Assembly (NCBI RefSeq): GCF_005222705.1
Contig: NZ_STGF01000007.1
Coordinates: 62,001-126,000, forward strand
DNA from: Paenibacillus sp. SY21-1
GTDB taxonomy: Bacteria; Bacillota; Bacilli; Paenibacillales; Paenibacillaceae
Direction: 5' to 3'
DNA: 64,000 nucleotides
The notes beneath the pieces are model-generated. The model ran no database searches, was not told the DNA's origin, and saw only the letters and a program-made list of their open reading frames with translations. The first letter of the stretch is position 1, and the number at the start of each line of letters is the position of its first letter. Below are positions 34,303 to 43,471 of this stretch, in pieces. The position numbers were made by a program, and so were the translations under genes.

Positions 34303-36032
34303 CGCAGATTTTCAAGTATGGGTTGGATTTCATCGACTTCAAATAAATAACGCTTGGTAATACCCTTCAAAGCATCTTGGATGATGCCTTTTCTAATTAA
34401 CCCTCGAATTTTGACAATAGAGATTCCAAATTGATCCGAGACTTCTCTGACATCGATATATTTTCGTTTGAAATCCTCCACCTGTTCCTGGCTATAGTAA
34501 TTGATTCGCCGCTTTTTAGATTTATAAAACAATTCGTAATGAGGGACTAGAAGTTGACGTTGTTCTAGAAGCATTAATGAACGGTAATCCAATTTCAGAA
34601 TATAAAGCACTTCCGCCTTCGTAAGCCCTTTAGTCACTTTTCGATTATCCTTCAACATTTGCATGCACTGTTCCATATCAACTGGATCGAATATGATATC
34701 ACTCAATTTGCCATGTTGCTTAGTAACGAAAGCGCGAAGTTTATTTGAGCGTATAATATTTATCGTTCCAACCAAATCTAAACCGTATTTACTGAGTTTT
34801 AACAAGGCTTTATAAAACGAAACACCTGATTTATTTGGATCACATTCACCACGAATCGATTCAAGGAACGAACAAACTTCTGCTTTATTGAGATACCAGC
34901 AATTTTGAGGATATTTTCGTAAAGCGAAATAACCTGCATCAATAAGTTTATTGATTTGAACCTTGCCACTAATGCCGAGAATGCTAGCAGCTTCTGTTCG
35001 AGTAATTAAATTTTCAGATGCAATTTGTTCGCCTTCTATAATGTTTTCCTTCACCGCACAATTTGGTTTTTTAAAATTTTCCCTTCGTTTCGGAATTTCA
35101 CAAATAATTAGCGACTTTAGAGATGTCATTGATGGCTTATTTGCGTTTTCAAACAGGTTTGTCTTGCTTAATAATCCTATTACGCACGAAGAACCATTCG
35201 AAAGATGCTGTATCCGGACATTCTTATATCCCCTTACTTTTAAAGGAAGTTCAACGTATTTTTCGAGCATTTCATTAAAATTGGAGGGAAAATTGTTCAA
35301 CAACCAAAAAACATTTGCATATTTGTAGCAAGACATTTGATTATCTAATGCTGAGTTCTTTTTATACAATGGTTCCATAACTCTGTAGTCGCCAACGTAG
35401 CTATTCATTCCTTGTAACAAATGACTGGCTACACGCGAAAAAATAAGGAAATCGTTTAGAGACATTACTGTATCATCTGAAACAATGATAGGTTTATTTT
35501 TCAGTAATTGATTCTGAATGATCCTTTGCGTTTGTAAAAGGAAACGATCTGATACGTTGATGGAGTCTCTTGCTGAAAACAAATGACCACACTCATCACA
35601 AAAGTTCGTCATTAAACCACGGATGGATATACGGGCATGACACATTGAACATGAATCACGCAAAAAACATTTATGCTTCAAGCAGCACGTAACAGGTTCT
35701 AGCATCCAAAACAATTTGTGGTAACGACTTTCACAAATACATACCGGGCAATATTTGAATTGGTTACGAATCACGTATAAATCATAAAATTCAACGCCAA
35801 ACACCTCAATTAATGAGCTTTCGTTCATAAGGTGCAATCGTTTTTTCGATATACCAGTGACTTCATGAATGGCATTAATCGATTTATCCGTGAAACTATT
35901 TCGATTAAACTGTAAGATATTTAATTTCCACCCTGATGCTAGACTTTGTGTCGATGCGTAAAAATTGGCTTTACTGACGCGGTAACTATAACTTACCAAA
36001 CTTTCTCCAGAATTTATTGTTGGAATTAACAT
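34293..36032 (-). CDS. TniQ/TnsD-family target-site selector 2 (579 aa)
   Basis: The product starts MLIPTINSGESLVSYSYRVS, a TniQ N terminus; the ATG at 36,032 follows AGGTGAG, and an upstream in-frame ATG is less likely. The zinc-binding region has CPVC, HKLFW, CLKHK, CSMC and CDEC near residues 95-160. A long C-terminal part holds excisionase-like HTH segments (LITRTEAASILGISGKVQIN and VREVSDQFGISIVKIRGL). It is only distantly similar to selector 1 and is transcribed separately. Two TnsD-sized selectors would let one transposase use two target types, for example a chromosomal site and a mobile plasmid; which one reads comEC is unknown. Confidence 0.88.
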   Translation of the reverse strand: MLIPTINSGESLVSYSYRVSKANFYASTQSLASGWKLNILQFNRNSFTDKSINAIHEVTGISKKRLHLMNESSLIEVFGVEFYDLYVIRNQFKYCPVCICESRYHKLFWMLEPVTCCLKHKCFLRDSCSMCHARISIRGLMTNFCDECGHLFSARDSINVSDRFLLQTQRIIQNQLLKNKPIIVSDDTVMSLNDFLIFSRVASHLLQGMNSYVGDYRVMEPLYKKNSALDNQMSCYKYANVFWLLNNFPSNFNEMLEKYVELPLKVRGYKNVRIQHLSNGSSCVIGLLSKTNLFENANKPSMTSLKSLIICEIPKRRENFKKPNCAVKENIIEGEQIASENLITRTEAASILGISGKVQINKLIDAGYFALRKYPQNCWYLNKAEVCSFLESIRGECDPNKSGVSFYKALLKLSKYGLDLVGTINIIRSNKLRAFVTKQHGKLSDIIFDPVDMEQCMQMLKDNRKVTKGLTKAEVLYILKLDYRSLMLLEQRQLLVPHYELFYKSKKRRINYYSQEQVEDFKRKYIDVREVSDQFGISIVKIRGLIRKGIIQDALKGITKRYLFEVDEIQPILENLRTE

Positions 36033-36106
36033 GGACCACTCACCTCGACCTAAGGTATGCATTCGAGATGAAAATACGTACTTTCATTTAAACAATGGTA
36101 AACTAA

Positions 36107-38863
36107 CTAGTCATTGTCATTCAGTTCTCTCCGAATTTCTTCAATCATCTCTAGATGATCATTTAAATCTGAATTATGTTCAGCTGTTTTTTCTTCGATA
36201 TTTTCAATGATATTCTTTTGACTATTTTCTCCGTATTTATTGATCAAATTAATACCCATTTGAATATATACTTTTGGCTGACCAATAAATTGATTGTTTG
36301 ATTGACCTACCTCCATGATTTCTCTTAATTTATCTGTCACAAAATCAAAAAGTCTATTCTTAGCATAAATAAACTCATCAGTTAAAGGATATTTAGATGA
36401 TTCCTTATCCATCATTAATTTATGTTCAGAAGAAGGTGATTTGATATCAAAAATTCTTTTAATTTGAGTGTCTGGCATATACTTAGAGGAACTAACAAAA
36501 CTTTTAATAAGCTGTTCTTCATTTTTTAAGTTTGTCTCATGTTCGAAAGCAACCTTCAAAAACTCTTCTAAAACCTCTTCATCATTAAACCAATTAGCTG
36601 TGATCTTTTTTATACGCTCTAAATCCATAAAATTATCCCAGCTTTGCAATAAAAACTTAGCATCAGCAATGTTCAACTCATTTATCAATTTAATATTAAA
36701 GTTATTTTGATATAGTAATTGAATTCTCGATTTTAGAATATTTAATCGATTTGCATCTTCATATGAATTTTCCAAATAACTCATAATTTTAACTAATAAG
36801 AAAAGATTTACGTGATTTTCGCATTTAAATAAGTTTGTATGCTCTAAATTGTTTTTTAATCTTGTTGAAATGAGCCAAATCAAATGAAAAAGACTATCAG
36901 TTTCAGTTTTTTTATCATGTTCAAAATAAAAATCAGCGTATAATTTGATAGTAATATTAATAAGGTCTGTACGGGCTTCATCACCAATATTGTTTAGCTC
37001 ACCTTGTAATTTAAAATTGACATCACTTATAGTATATGCATCTATTAGATTCGAATACTCTTCATATTTTTCTTCGAAAAGAACTTTTGAATCTGTTAAT
37101 TTTTTTAAGAATGATTCTAGAATTTCATGGGATACTTCACCTTGAGGTAAACTGTACATGAAATACTGTTTAAAATATTTTGCCGAACAAATTCTCTTTT
37201 CCAATAACCATCTTTCTTTTGTTTTCACGTTTATTTTAGCTTTTCCATCATAAAACTTAGACATATATGGAAAGAGGGCACATAAAATATCCTCGTAATG
37301 AATGAATTCAGTTATTACATCATTGTAATTACTGCGGATTTCATCTATTTCTTTCTCATCCAACTCATTAGTAAGTAAACTCCCCTTTTCTCTAATAAAC
37401 TTGTATATTCTCGGATTTTTAATTTGTATTATCAACAAATACATCAAATCTCTTGGATTAACTTCATCTTTTAGTAGAGGAAGAAAAAACATCATTAAAT
37501 TAATAAATTTGTTAACATTCCTTGGAGTAAATTCTAAGTGGCGAACATGTTGAAGCAGTAACTCTTTTTCAACATCGTTTACACCCTTGTCGGCTAAAAA
37601 CTCTTCAATCCCTTCCCAAAAAATTTCACTAACATAAACTGGGTCTGGTTTTGGAAGGTATATTGGTAATTGAATAAACTTATCTAAGTATTTGCGCCCG
37701 TGTGACTTTTTATGTTCCTGCTGTTGTTCATGATACGATTCCGATAATGAATCAGATACAACATCTTCATCAATCGCCAATAAATATGTAACATTTGGAA
37801 AATCAGCAATTAATCTAACAAGCTTAAAAACCATCTTAATCTCATCACGATCCAACCTATCAATATCATCTATAAACACAATAATTCTCTTGTTAGACTT
37901 TTTTAGCATCTCATCGATAGTTTTTTTAACATCTGATAATTTAATTGAATCTTTACTTGGAGAATACTTATCTAAAAAATCCTTTAGATTTACTATTAAA
38001 CCTGCCGGTCTGAAACTAAATGCGGATAGATACTCCATGTATTTTTTTAATTCTTTATCTAATTTTGGATCAAAGCCATCATCTTTTTTTATTTCGTCTA
38101 TTAATTGAAAAAGGTACGTTCTAATTATTTCATGATTATCATTTCCAAAATACCATGGTTTAAAGTCAATGATAATACTATTTTTTTTCATTTTATTATT
38201 TAATTCTTTTTTGATCATCTCAAATACTGAGCTTTTCCCTGATCCCCATTCACCAAATATACCAATCGTTAAACTTTCATTACCTTGACCCGCAATGCAT
38301 CCCGCAATCCGATCAGTAAATTTGCCTCTTTTAAGTTTATCTTCGGTTCTCTCTTTAATTGGATTATCAGGCTTAAAGGGATTTGATTTTTCACCAGTAT
38401 TTTGTGACCCAAACGTATTTCTATACCACCATCTTCTGCATAGAGTAACAAAAAAAATAACAATGAAAATACAAGAGAATACTGATGCTATATCGAAAAG
38501 ATCCGACAATAAACTGCCCGTCATATATGTAATGGGTTTATAAATAAATAAGTAATTTACAATGATCGCAAGCGGGATAGTATAAAATATATAATCGCGC
38601 TGCCCTTCGAATGTATCTCGTTTTATATCCTGTTTATGTTTTCCCAATAGAAAATAATTCACTAAATAAAAAACAAGGATTAACGAAAGAAGGCTATAGA
38701 GTCCATATTTCACAACGGGATCTTCAATCATAGCCTCCTTATTTAAGGACTTCCTACTAAACGTTATCAATATTTCAACACCCAAGAAACACAGCAGTAC
38801 ATTGAAAAGTCTCACTGTGAATACAGCTTTGCTGGTTTTTATTTTTTCTTTAGCCTTATTCAT
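36107..38863 (-). CDS. KAP-family P-loop NTPase, membrane-anchored (918 aa)
   Basis: KAP NTPases are STAND-like membrane-linked ATPases; bacterial members include the phage-exclusion protein PifA. This one has four N-terminal membrane segments (about residues 16-35, 53-73, 90-108 and 122-142), Walker A GEWGSGKSS at 204-212, the KAP signature FKPWYF near 234, Walker B IVFIDDIDRL near 328, and a long helical C-terminal region of about 500 residues that would be the sensor or effector part. The start follows GGGAG. It lies between the transposition module and hsdR, with its own spacing on both sides. A defence role is likely from family and context but unproven. Confidence 0.85.
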   Translation of the reverse strand: MNKAKEKIKTSKAVFTVRLFNVLLCFLGVEILITFSRKSLNKEAMIEDPVVKYGLYSLLSLILVFYLVNYFLLGKHKQDIKRDTFEGQRDYIFYTIPLAIIVNYLFIYKPITYMTGSLLSDLFDIASVFSCIFIVIFFVTLCRRWWYRNTFGSQNTGEKSNPFKPDNPIKERTEDKLKRGKFTDRIAGCIAGQGNESLTIGIFGEWGSGKSSVFEMIKKELNNKMKKNSIIIDFKPWYFGNDNHEIIRTYLFQLIDEIKKDDGFDPKLDKELKKYMEYLSAFSFRPAGLIVNLKDFLDKYSPSKDSIKLSDVKKTIDEMLKKSNKRIIVFIDDIDRLDRDEIKMVFKLVRLIADFPNVTYLLAIDEDVVSDSLSESYHEQQQEHKKSHGRKYLDKFIQLPIYLPKPDPVYVSEIFWEGIEEFLADKGVNDVEKELLLQHVRHLEFTPRNVNKFINLMMFFLPLLKDEVNPRDLMYLLIIQIKNPRIYKFIREKGSLLTNELDEKEIDEIRSNYNDVITEFIHYEDILCALFPYMSKFYDGKAKINVKTKERWLLEKRICSAKYFKQYFMYSLPQGEVSHEILESFLKKLTDSKVLFEEKYEEYSNLIDAYTISDVNFKLQGELNNIGDEARTDLINITIKLYADFYFEHDKKTETDSLFHLIWLISTRLKNNLEHTNLFKCENHVNLFLLVKIMSYLENSYEDANRLNILKSRIQLLYQNNFNIKLINELNIADAKFLLQSWDNFMDLERIKKITANWFNDEEVLEEFLKVAFEHETNLKNEEQLIKSFVSSSKYMPDTQIKRIFDIKSPSSEHKLMMDKESSKYPLTDEFIYAKNRLFDFVTDKLREIMEVGQSNNQFIGQPKVYIQMGINLINKYGENSQKNIIENIEEKTAEHNSDLNDHLEMIEEIRRELNDND

Positions 38864-38925
38864 ATTAATACTCCCAATTCAGATGTAATTACGACAATGA
38901 AAGATCGGGATCGATTAAAAGAAGG

Positions 38926-38954
38926 AATTAGAAGCACGTTACGTGCTTCTAATT
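38926..38954 (-). terminator. Terminator after hsdR
   Basis: AATTAGAAGCACGT and ACGTGCTTCTAATT form a perfect 14-bp stem with a 1-base loop, 8 bases after the hsdR stop. The following T-tract (CCTTCTTTT) is moderate. Confidence 0.8.
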
Positions 38955-38961
38955 ATATCTT

Positions 38962-41900
38962 CTATCCAACTTCCACCTTAGCACTTTCTTTTAACGCATG
39001 TACAACGCCAACTATTTCATCGACAGTATTATCATCAAACAATCCATAAACTCCCTCGTGATGCAAGGAGACGAAAGGTTGGTCTATTAATTTGGATGGC
39101 TCAAGTACACCATTAATACTTAAATAGTCTATGATCATATTAATAAAATTAATTTGGTTAGCATTTAGGGTTGCCTTTTGTAAAAGTGCTGCAAAAGCTC
39201 CCTGGGCTGCGTTGCGATCAAGTCCCAGTAGCCCACGAACAAAGATACCGAACGAATTCTCGCCATCAGTTGAAAAGTGTTGATTGAACTGTTCTTTTGT
39301 TCCGACCTGTTCTTGCTCCAGCATATCCGCGAAAGATTCAACATCCAGTGCAGTAATCAATTTATTTCGTTTTAACTTTTGAATCGCGATGTGATCTTGA
39401 TGCCGCTTTACATACTCACTAATATGAGCTTTGTAATCCTTGAAATCTCCATAAGACGGAAGTGTCGCATCAAAACGAATATCTTTTAATTCGTCTTCAA
39501 AATTCGTATGCACAATTACTTTTTTCTCTTTATCGAGTAGTCGGATGAGCTCACGAATGACTTTACGAATATGATCTAAATCAATTGCTGAAGTCCGGTC
39601 GAAGAATCGAACGTCCATAATTTCACGAAGCACATCTGCATGATCCGCAACTTGCGGAATTACTCGCTTTTGATACAATGCTTCTGCAATGGTTTGCAAC
39701 TGCTTTTTCTTTGCATCAGCAGCTGAAATTACCGAGACCCCCAGTACCATTCGTTGAAGCCTCACAAGAAGCAGATCAACCCGCTTCTTGTCTTCTGGCT
39801 CGGCATCGTAGACAAGTTTAGCAAAGCCGGCTTCACTCACAAGACGATTGACGTCCTGCTCCTCAAGACGCTCCCAACTCTCCTGTTTTCGAAACTTTGT
39901 CAACATTGGAATATAGGGGCGGATTGCAAAATGATGCTCATCCATAGCTGTCAGCTGCCTTGAAAGTGTGCTAATCAGCTCATTTCGAATGTCATCATAC
40001 ATCCTGCCGGAAGCAAACAATTCGCGGACAAGATGTACCCGTTCAACAAAGAGCTGCCCTGTAAGATGAAGCGGAATTGGCTTTGGTGGGTCTTTTTTTG
40101 TGAAATTAAAATATTCTACATTGCCACATAAATCAAAAAGCAGCGCATGCGTTTTATGGACGCCTGGCTCGAACAGATCTTCACGAAGCCGTGTACCGCG
40201 TCCTATCATCTGCCAAAACTTCGTTAACGAAAACACCGGCTTAAAGAGCACAAGATTAACAACTTCTGGCACATCAATGCCGGTATCCAGCATATCAACG
40301 GACACCGCAATATGAGGGTCCTTTTCTTCTTGTTTGAAGTTCTCGATTAAGGTTTCCGCATAGTCCACTTTGTAGTGAATTTCAGCGGCGAACTTGCCCT
40401 TTAAATGCGGCATCATTTCATCGAAAACCTGTACGATCAAATTGGCGTGTGCATTGTTACGCGCAAAGATAATGGTTTTTCCGAGTCGATCTCCGCCTGC
40501 CACTTTGATTCCATGTTCAAATAAGATTTCGAGTGCACGGCGCACCGTATCCTTGTTAAATAAAAATTGGTTGACCTCTTCCTTGCTGACTTTTTTATTT
40601 TTTTTGTGCGGCATAACTCTTGCATCGTATTCGAGTTGTTCTTCTTCGGACAACTCGTCCCGATCGATCCCATCGTGTAAGAACTTAAAGAAGACAGAAA
40701 CTGGTTTGACGGGCACCAAGTTTTTATCCTCAATTGCTTGTTCATACTCATACGCAAACGTAGGGATATTTGTTGCCAGCCCAAAAAAGTTATAGGTGTG
40801 GTGATCCACATCAGACTTCGGTGTTGCAGTAAGACCTAGCAAAAGCGAATCAAAATATTCAAACAACATGCCAAACTTGTTGTAAATTGAACGATGCGCT
40901 TCATCGATAATGATTAAATCAAAGAAACCCACGCTAAATTTGGGTTTAACGCCAGGTTGAATAGAGCTCAGCATCGTTTGGTACGTTGAAAAATAAATCC
41001 GCGCAGAGGGATCATCTTTATCTTCAAGCAGATTACATGTCGTAACACTTGGCAAATGTTTTTTAAATTCTTTTGCAGCCTGCTTAACCAGCTCTCTGCG
41101 ATCAGCTAGGAACAAGACGTTCTTCGTCCAGCCTGCACGCTTTAGAAAATCAACGAGCGCAATGGCGGTACGCGTCTTACCGGTTCCTGTCGCCATCACC
41201 AAAAGGGAACGGCGGCAACCACCTTCATATGTCTCCGCTACTCGCTTGATCGCTTCGACTTGGTACACACGTCCCGCGATCATCGAATTGGTTTTGTAGT
41301 CCTTCGTTGCTTTACGTTCTCTTCGTTTTTGAATTGCCCATTCCAGATCGGCTTTTGAATAAAACGACGAACACTCGCGCGGCGGATAGAAGGTATCATC
41401 CCAAATCTGTGTTTCATAGCCATTGGTATAAAACATGATGGGGCGTTGTCCGTATTTTTCTTCTAACTGATTGGCGTAAAGCACGGCTTGCTGTTTTCCC
41501 TTTTGCGCATCATGAACCGTACTTTTCACTTCAATGACGGCAAGCGGTAACCCCGCATCTGACCACAATACGTAATCACAGTAGCCAAGCCCTGTACGAT
41601 TTGGCATCCCTTCCACTTCATATTCTCGGACGTTTTGACCGTGAGCGTTCCATCCCGCTTCCCGAAGCATGACATCGATAATGAGCTGCCTCGTGCGTGC
41701 TTCATTTTCAGGCGGTATCGTAATGCTAGGATTAGCTGGTCGATTGATAAGTTCATCGATTTTCTTTTTGAGTTTTGCATTTTCTGCTTCTACTTCTTGA
41801 ATACGAGCATCTTTTTCCGCGATTTGTTTTTCTAATTTTTGCAGCGCTTCTGTCGAATCCGCTGTTTTCTGGGTGGTAGTCGGCACCAGATCGCGATTGA

Positions 41901-42318
41901 ACGTCAGGCTTTGAATGGGCTGATCGAGATAATAATCTTGTAGCCAGTTAAAGAACAGAAACAAATGCTCAAAAATAAGCAACGACTGTTCCGTCGTGAC
42001 AGGCGTATCATCATGGACAGCCATATTGCCAAGCTTCACGATGAGCTTAATGGGCTGAAACAACTCCGGCGCAATCGTTTCGAGAAACGACTTGGTATGA
42101 AGGAGATCCATGAGGGTATAGCGTTCTTTTTCCGGATACTCCAAATAGCCATCGCTGCTGTACATCCAACGAACCGCGCGTTCAAGCGACGCGCGGCTGT
42201 AAAACAGGGATGTACGAGGATTGGCATAGACATTGGATTCGGCTTCGACAGCATATTGACACAATGTTTCCCACTGCGGGTAAACTTTTAAAAAATCAAC
42301 GTTTAAGGGCATATTCAT
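38962..42318 (-). CDS. hsdR: Type I restriction endonuclease subunit R (HsdR)
   Basis: HsdR translocates and cuts unmethylated DNA within the HsdR2M2S1 complex. The 1118-residue protein has an N-terminal DUF4145 domain (about 10-130), a coiled coil near 157-192, the HSDR_N nuclease core with D248 and E263-x-K265 (GYCDYVLW, VIEVKST), SF2 helicase motifs ATGTGKT at 376-382 and DEAH at 472-475, and a helicase-C and EcoEI-like C-terminal region. The start ATG at 42,318 follows GAAGGTGG and overlaps the end of hsdS. The composition is intact, and with hsdM and hsdS in order (M-S-R) it makes a complete EcoEI-like type I system. Confidence 0.95.
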   Translation of the reverse strand: MNMPLNVDFLKVYPQWETLCQYAVEAESNVYANPRTSLFYSRASLERAVRWMYSSDGYLEYPEKERYTLMDLLHTKSFLETIAPELFQPIKLIVKLGNMAVHDDTPVTTEQSLLIFEHLFLFFNWLQDYYLDQPIQSLTFNRDLVPTTTQKTADSTEALQKLEKQIAEKDARIQEVEAENAKLKKKIDELINRPANPSITIPPENEARTRQLIIDVMLREAGWNAHGQNVREYEVEGMPNRTGLGYCDYVLWSDAGLPLAVIEVKSTVHDAQKGKQQAVLYANQLEEKYGQRPIMFYTNGYETQIWDDTFYPPRECSSFYSKADLEWAIQKRRERKATKDYKTNSMIAGRVYQVEAIKRVAETYEGGCRRSLLVMATGTGKTRTAIALVDFLKRAGWTKNVLFLADRRELVKQAAKEFKKHLPSVTTCNLLEDKDDPSARIYFSTYQTMLSSIQPGVKPKFSVGFFDLIIIDEAHRSIYNKFGMLFEYFDSLLLGLTATPKSDVDHHTYNFFGLATNIPTFAYEYEQAIEDKNLVPVKPVSVFFKFLHDGIDRDELSEEEQLEYDARVMPHKKNKKVSKEEVNQFLFNKDTVRRALEILFEHGIKVAGGDRLGKTIIFARNNAHANLIVQVFDEMMPHLKGKFAAEIHYKVDYAETLIENFKQEEKDPHIAVSVDMLDTGIDVPEVVNLVLFKPVFSLTKFWQMIGRGTRLREDLFEPGVHKTHALLFDLCGNVEYFNFTKKDPPKPIPLHLTGQLFVERVHLVRELFASGRMYDDIRNELISTLSRQLTAMDEHHFAIRPYIPMLTKFRKQESWERLEEQDVNRLVSEAGFAKLVYDAEPEDKKRVDLLLVRLQRMVLGVSVISAADAKKKQLQTIAEALYQKRVIPQVADHADVLREIMDVRFFDRTSAIDLDHIRKVIRELIRLLDKEKKVIVHTNFEDELKDIRFDATLPSYGDFKDYKAHISEYVKRHQDHIAIQKLKRNKLITALDVESFADMLEQEQVGTKEQFNQHFSTDGENSFGIFVRGLLGLDRNAAQGAFAALLQKATLNANQINFINMIIDYLSINGVLEPSKLIDQPFVSLHHEGVYGLFDDNTVDEIVGVVHALKESAKVEVG

Positions 42319-43471
42319 CCACCTTCGAATCGCGGAATTGTAGTCGACCGGTAAACGCTTGGTGTAAGAGAGACTGGAAGTTTTCTTCGAGTTTAGTCAG
42401 TTGAGCTTTCATTTGTTCTTTATTAATTCTTATTGCTTTAATCTTTTCTTCAAATTCATTTTGAAGAGTTATGTTAGGAAGTTTGATTTTTAATGATTTT
42501 ATTGCGTCAAAATTCAGACCGGACTTAACCCCTACCTGATCCAACATTATAAATTGTCTTCTCCCGTGTTCACTTTCTAAATAAAACGATGCAAACATTG
42601 GATTAATTTTTTGGATATCTAACCGAACTAAACAGAGATGTTGATTAATATACGCCCCAATACCTGCAGTAATTTCATCAACTACTGCAGTTCGTCCCAG
42701 ATCCGCTGTAATCGATATTAAAAGATCCTGGGCTTTAACTTTTGTTCGCTCCGCTTCTTTATTTTTCGGAGCATTAACGTAGGTTGTATTTGAAAAGTCG
42801 AGCATACCTCTGGACACATTTTTAATAGTGATAAATTTTTCGCCAGCATCAGTGTAATATTGCGCCCATCCTCGTGAACCACTAGTCATGAAAACAATAA
42901 AATCGCCAAGTTGATTCTCAACTTCAGATTTCGAACTTCTGATGAGCGATGAAAAGTAAGACTTTTCAAGCTCATCCAGCTTGGCAATCGCTTCTTTTCG
43001 CTTTTGGATCAGGGTGTCCGCTTCCGCCAAGGCGGATGCTATTTTATTCTGAATGCAAATGTCCGGCAATGGAATTTCAATGTTCTCAATATCACTTTTG
43101 GACAAGTGTTTAACCGTTGTAAAACCGGTCCTATTTTCAATATTTTTCAATTCGTTGTTGATAAGATATGAAATATAAAATAAATCAACAGCATCGTTTT
43201 TAGCTGAAATTTTCGATACCCTTTGATTTAACAATGAAGTTGGACCCTTCCAACGATAAGCTTTGAACTCACCGTCCATACCGACTAATAAATCACCGGA
43301 ATTTACAATGTATTCTTCGCTGTACACTCCAGAGTAATATGTTTCCGGTTTGTTTGTTTTTAGATCCCGGATCCTAATTAACGGAAGTCCATCTTCATTT
43401 TCGTTAAATAAAATAGATTTAAAAGCATAACCGGATAAAATGCTACAGTTTTCTTTTAATGCAGTCTTCAC
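42296..43471 (-). CDS. hsdS: Type I restriction specificity subunit S (HsdS)
   Basis: HsdS contains two target-recognition domains that read a bipartite DNA sequence and set the specificity of both modification and cleavage. The 391-residue protein shows TRD1 (about 1-150), a conserved spacer helix region (IASALAEADTLIQKRKEAIAK, near 142-162), TRD2 (about 175-340) and a second spacer helix (IRINKEQMKAQLTKLEENF). The start ATG overlaps the hsdM stop codon by 4 bases. TRD sequences evolve by exchange, so the recognised site cannot be read from the protein. Confidence 0.93.
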   Translation of the reverse strand: MKTALKENCSILSGYAFKSILFNENEDGLPLIRIRDLKTNKPETYYSGVYSEEYIVNSGDLLVGMDGEFKAYRWKGPTSLLNQRVSKISAKNDAVDLFYISYLINNELKNIENRTGFTTVKHLSKSDIENIEIPLPDICIQNKIASALAEADTLIQKRKEAIAKLDELEKSYFSSLIRSSKSEVENQLGDFIVFMTSGSRGWAQYYTDAGEKFITIKNVSRGMLDFSNTTYVNAPKNKEAERTKVKAQDLLISITADLGRTAVVDEITAGIGAYINQHLCLVRLDIQKINPMFASFYLESEHGRRQFIMLDQVGVKSGLNFDAIKSLKIKLPNITLQNEFEEKIKAIRINKEQMKAQLTKLEENFQSLLHQAFTGRLQFRDSKVDEYALKR

